DNA of 64,000 nt, taken from positions 2,480,001 to 2,544,000 of the forward strand of contig OZ220497.1 of the NCBI GenBank assembly GCA_965116245.1. The letters run 5' to 3'. This stretch comes from Poriferisodalis sp965116245. Lineage in GTDB: Bacteria > Actinomycetota > Acidimicrobiia > Acidimicrobiales > Poriferisodalaceae. Below the pieces are notes generated by a model. That model worked only from the letters and a program-made list of their open reading frames with translations, ran no database searches and was not told the origin of the DNA. Below, one piece after another: positions 62,720 to 64,000 of this stretch. Position 1 is the first letter of the stretch; the number at the start of each line of letters is the position of its first letter. The translations under genes and the position numbers were made by a program.

Positions 62720-63409
62720 ATGGCAAACCCTGTGCTGCTGCTTCACGGCTTCACCGGCTCCGTGGCGAGCACTTGGCAACCGACCGGCATTATGGATCTG
62801 TTATCCGACGCTGGCCGCGAAGTAATCGCATGGGATTTGCCCGGCCACGGTTCGGCCCCAAAACACCATGATCCGGCTGACTACGCAGCTATGGAAGCCA
62901 AGCTGGTGGAGCGGCTCGCATCCCAAGTAGGCACACAGCCTGTCGACGGGGTCGGCTTCTCGATGGGGTCACGCACTCTGTTGGTCATGGCGGCCATGGC
63001 GCCGGAACGCTTCGGACGTCTAGTGGTTTCCGGCGTTGGGAATAACCTGTTTGAACGAGACAAGGAGCAAGCCGAGCGCATAACACGCGGAATCACCGGC
63101 GAATCCGACCCCGATGACGTGCATGCGCAGGCGTTCGCCCGCTACGCCGCCGAACCTGACCAGGACGGCCAAGCTCTAGCCGCTTTCATGCGTCGCAAAC
63201 ATGCGCCACTCGGACAAGCTGAGTTTGCGCGTATTACTCATCCGGTGCGAGTGGTGCTCGGCAGTGAGGACTTTGCTGGCCCCGCGGATCCGTTGCTGGA
63301 AGCTCTGGCAAGTGCTTCCTTCACCGAATTGCGTGGCTGCGACCATTTCGCTACGCCAAAAAACTTCGGCTTTATTGACGCCGTAATGGACCATCTTGAG
63401 GTCTTCTGA
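62720..63409 (+). CDS. Alpha/beta fold hydrolase
   Basis: Small hydrolase of 229 residues. VLLLHGFTGSVAS gives the oxyanion HGF, WDLPGHGSAP the usual strand-loop, and the nucleophile elbow is GFSMGSR (Ser near residue 83). The acid is probably Asp in VLGSEDFAGPADP, and the catalytic His is in RGCDHFATPKNF near the end. The architecture matches small carboxylesterases and MenH-like enzymes. The ATG start is 62720. It lies alone between divergent AtuA-like and convergent permease genes. Substrate unknown. Confidence 0.85.
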   Translation: MANPVLLLHGFTGSVASTWQPTGIMDLLSDAGREVIAWDLPGHGSAPKHHDPADYAAMEAKLVERLASQVGTQPVDGVGFSMGSRTLLVMAAMAPERFGRLVVSGVGNNLFERDKEQAERITRGITGESDPDDVHAQAFARYAAEPDQDGQALAAFMRRKHAPLGQAEFARITHPVRVVLGSEDFAGPADPLLEALASASFTELRGCDHFATPKNFGFIDAVMDHLEVF

Positions 63410-63433
63410 GAGGCCGTCCGAGAGGCCTTCTGG
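63398..63433 (+). repeat. 24-bp offset duplication across the hydrolase stop
   Basis: GAGGTCTTCTGA, ending with the stop codon at 63409, recurs as GAGGCCTTCTGG at 63422. Weak compared with the other stop-region duplications. Confidence 0.5.
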
Positions 63434-63515
63434 GAACCTAAGAGAGTTACGAGTCCCGATTAGCCCCGGTGTTATCGGACCCAGAGCTGCCGGGATCGTC
63501 GGCGTACGCGCCGGA

Positions 63516-64000
63516 CTACTCAGACTCTGATATTTCCGATTCAGACATCTCCGATTCAGACATTTCCGATCTTGATATCTCAGATCCGGGCATCTCAGAC
63601 TCCGTGCCGAGCATTTGCGATTCGATTAGCTCATGGCGCTCGATGTAGGTGGACACGAAGGCCTGGACAGTCGCCGCGGCGGGCACAGCCAGCAGTGCTC
63701 CCACAGAGCCCAGCAGTGCGGCACCGACCAACACCGCGCCGAAAGCCACCGCTGGATGGATGTTCATGGTCCGGGCAGTGATCCGGGGCGACAGAAAATA
63801 ATTCTCAACCTGCTGGTATCCCAGAACCACCAAGAGCACCCAGATGGCGGACAAAGGCCTATCGAGCAGCGCTATCAGCAGCGGCAACAAGCCCGCCAAA
63901 TAGGTGCCCACGACCGGCACGAACTGCGACAGCACACCCACCCACATCGCCAAGGGAAGCGGGAAGGGCACACCGATGAGGGCAAACGCAGCCCAGTGCA
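63516..64000 (-). CDS. AI-2E family transporter (5' partial)
   Basis: C-terminal part of a PerM/AI-2E-type permease; the frame stays open past the window edge (residues WAAFALIGVP precede the first internal GTG). Visible helices include LPLAMWVGVLSQFVPVVGTYLAGLLPLLIALL, LSAIWVLLVVLGYQQ and PAVAFGAVLVGAALLG, with the family loop VENYFLSPRITARTMNIHP. The tail is a run of Ser-Glu-Met/Ile-Ser-Glu from 15-base units (63527-63600), strongly acidic and probably cytoplasmic. Transported substrates in this family vary (autoinducer-2, Na+/H+), so none is assigned. Confidence 0.85.
   Translation of the reverse strand, partial: HWAAFALIGVPFPLPLAMWVGVLSQFVPVVGTYLAGLLPLLIALLDRPLSAIWVLLVVLGYQQVENYFLSPRITARTMNIHPAVAFGAVLVGAALLGSVGALLAVPAAATVQAFVSTYIERHELIESQMLGTESEMPGSEISRSEMSESEMSESEISESE
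63527..63600 (-). repeat. 15-bp in-frame repeat coding the acidic permease tail
   Basis: Four to five units like GATTCAGACATCTCC encode SE(M/I)SE repeats immediately before the stop of the AI-2E-type permease. Confidence 0.9.

Overview
The window looks like a chromosomal stretch of a high-GC actinobacterium, most plausibly class Acidimicrobiia. The supporting genes are a fused CofG/CofH F420 synthase (FbiC), an F420-dependent Ddn-type reductase, a DUF3151 protein, a monomeric NADP isocitrate dehydrogenase, an HxlR regulator and the actinobacterial form of transaldolase. No insertion sequence, prophage, rRNA, tRNA or CRISPR array was found. A marine or host-associated habitat is only a guess from the betaine-type transporter and the giant secreted repeat protein.

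Layout: 1-3.6 kb, a betaine/proline-type ABC permease (5' truncated, with an odd C-terminal extension) and its lipoprotein binding protein. 3.7-14.4 kb, an SDR, an alpha/beta hydrolase, an amidohydrolase, a quinone oxidoreductase, ribH, a fused hydantoinase/oxoprolinase A-B protein, a MOSC protein and ilvE. 14.6-23.5 kb, a fused enoyl-CoA hydratase/3-hydroxyacyl-CoA dehydrogenase, a secreted Calx-beta protein, an Ldh-type dehydrogenase, a TcuA-like flavoprotein and monomeric icd. 23.6-29.2 kb, a 1882-residue secreted protein made of 35 RCC1-like repeats (five sets of seven), Thr-rich linkers and two Calx-beta domains. 29.3-41.9 kb, argG, an M20 deacetylase, an MNT-HEPN-like fusion, a Ddn-like protein, a FIST protein, transketolase, transaldolase, HxlR and fbiC. 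42-50 kb, a minus-strand glcDEF operon with a small downstream gene, a Cys-rich protein, and a DUF3151-mobA-rnd-acidic protein cluster. 50.4-64 kb, pyruvate kinase, a histidine phosphatase, a SirB1-like protein, a GDPD/FAD-oxidase pair, gamma-glutamyltransferase, a degenerate GGDEF protein, an FAH protein, an HhH-GPD glycosylase, an AtuA-like protein, an alpha/beta hydrolase and a truncated AI-2E permease.

Two genome-level features stand out. First, stop codons repeatedly lie inside short perfect hairpins, in the loop or the arm. At two convergent gene pairs one perfect palindrome carries the stop codons of both genes, and at two loci (after 5468 and after 41851) the stop hairpin has been amplified into a tandem array. 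Second, the window is dense in short tandem duplications (13-33 bp, at least 25 loci), concentrated at gene ends, in intergenic gaps and, in frame, in the termini or loops of otherwise conserved enzymes.

The metabolic theme is heterotrophic: oxidation of 2-hydroxy acids (GlcDEF, a second FAD oxidase, Ldh family), beta-oxidation, glutathione/5-oxoproline/hydantoin-type turnover (GGT, HyuAB), the non-oxidative pentose phosphate pathway, glycolysis and F420 redox chemistry. All assignments come from reading motifs by eye; no database search was run.
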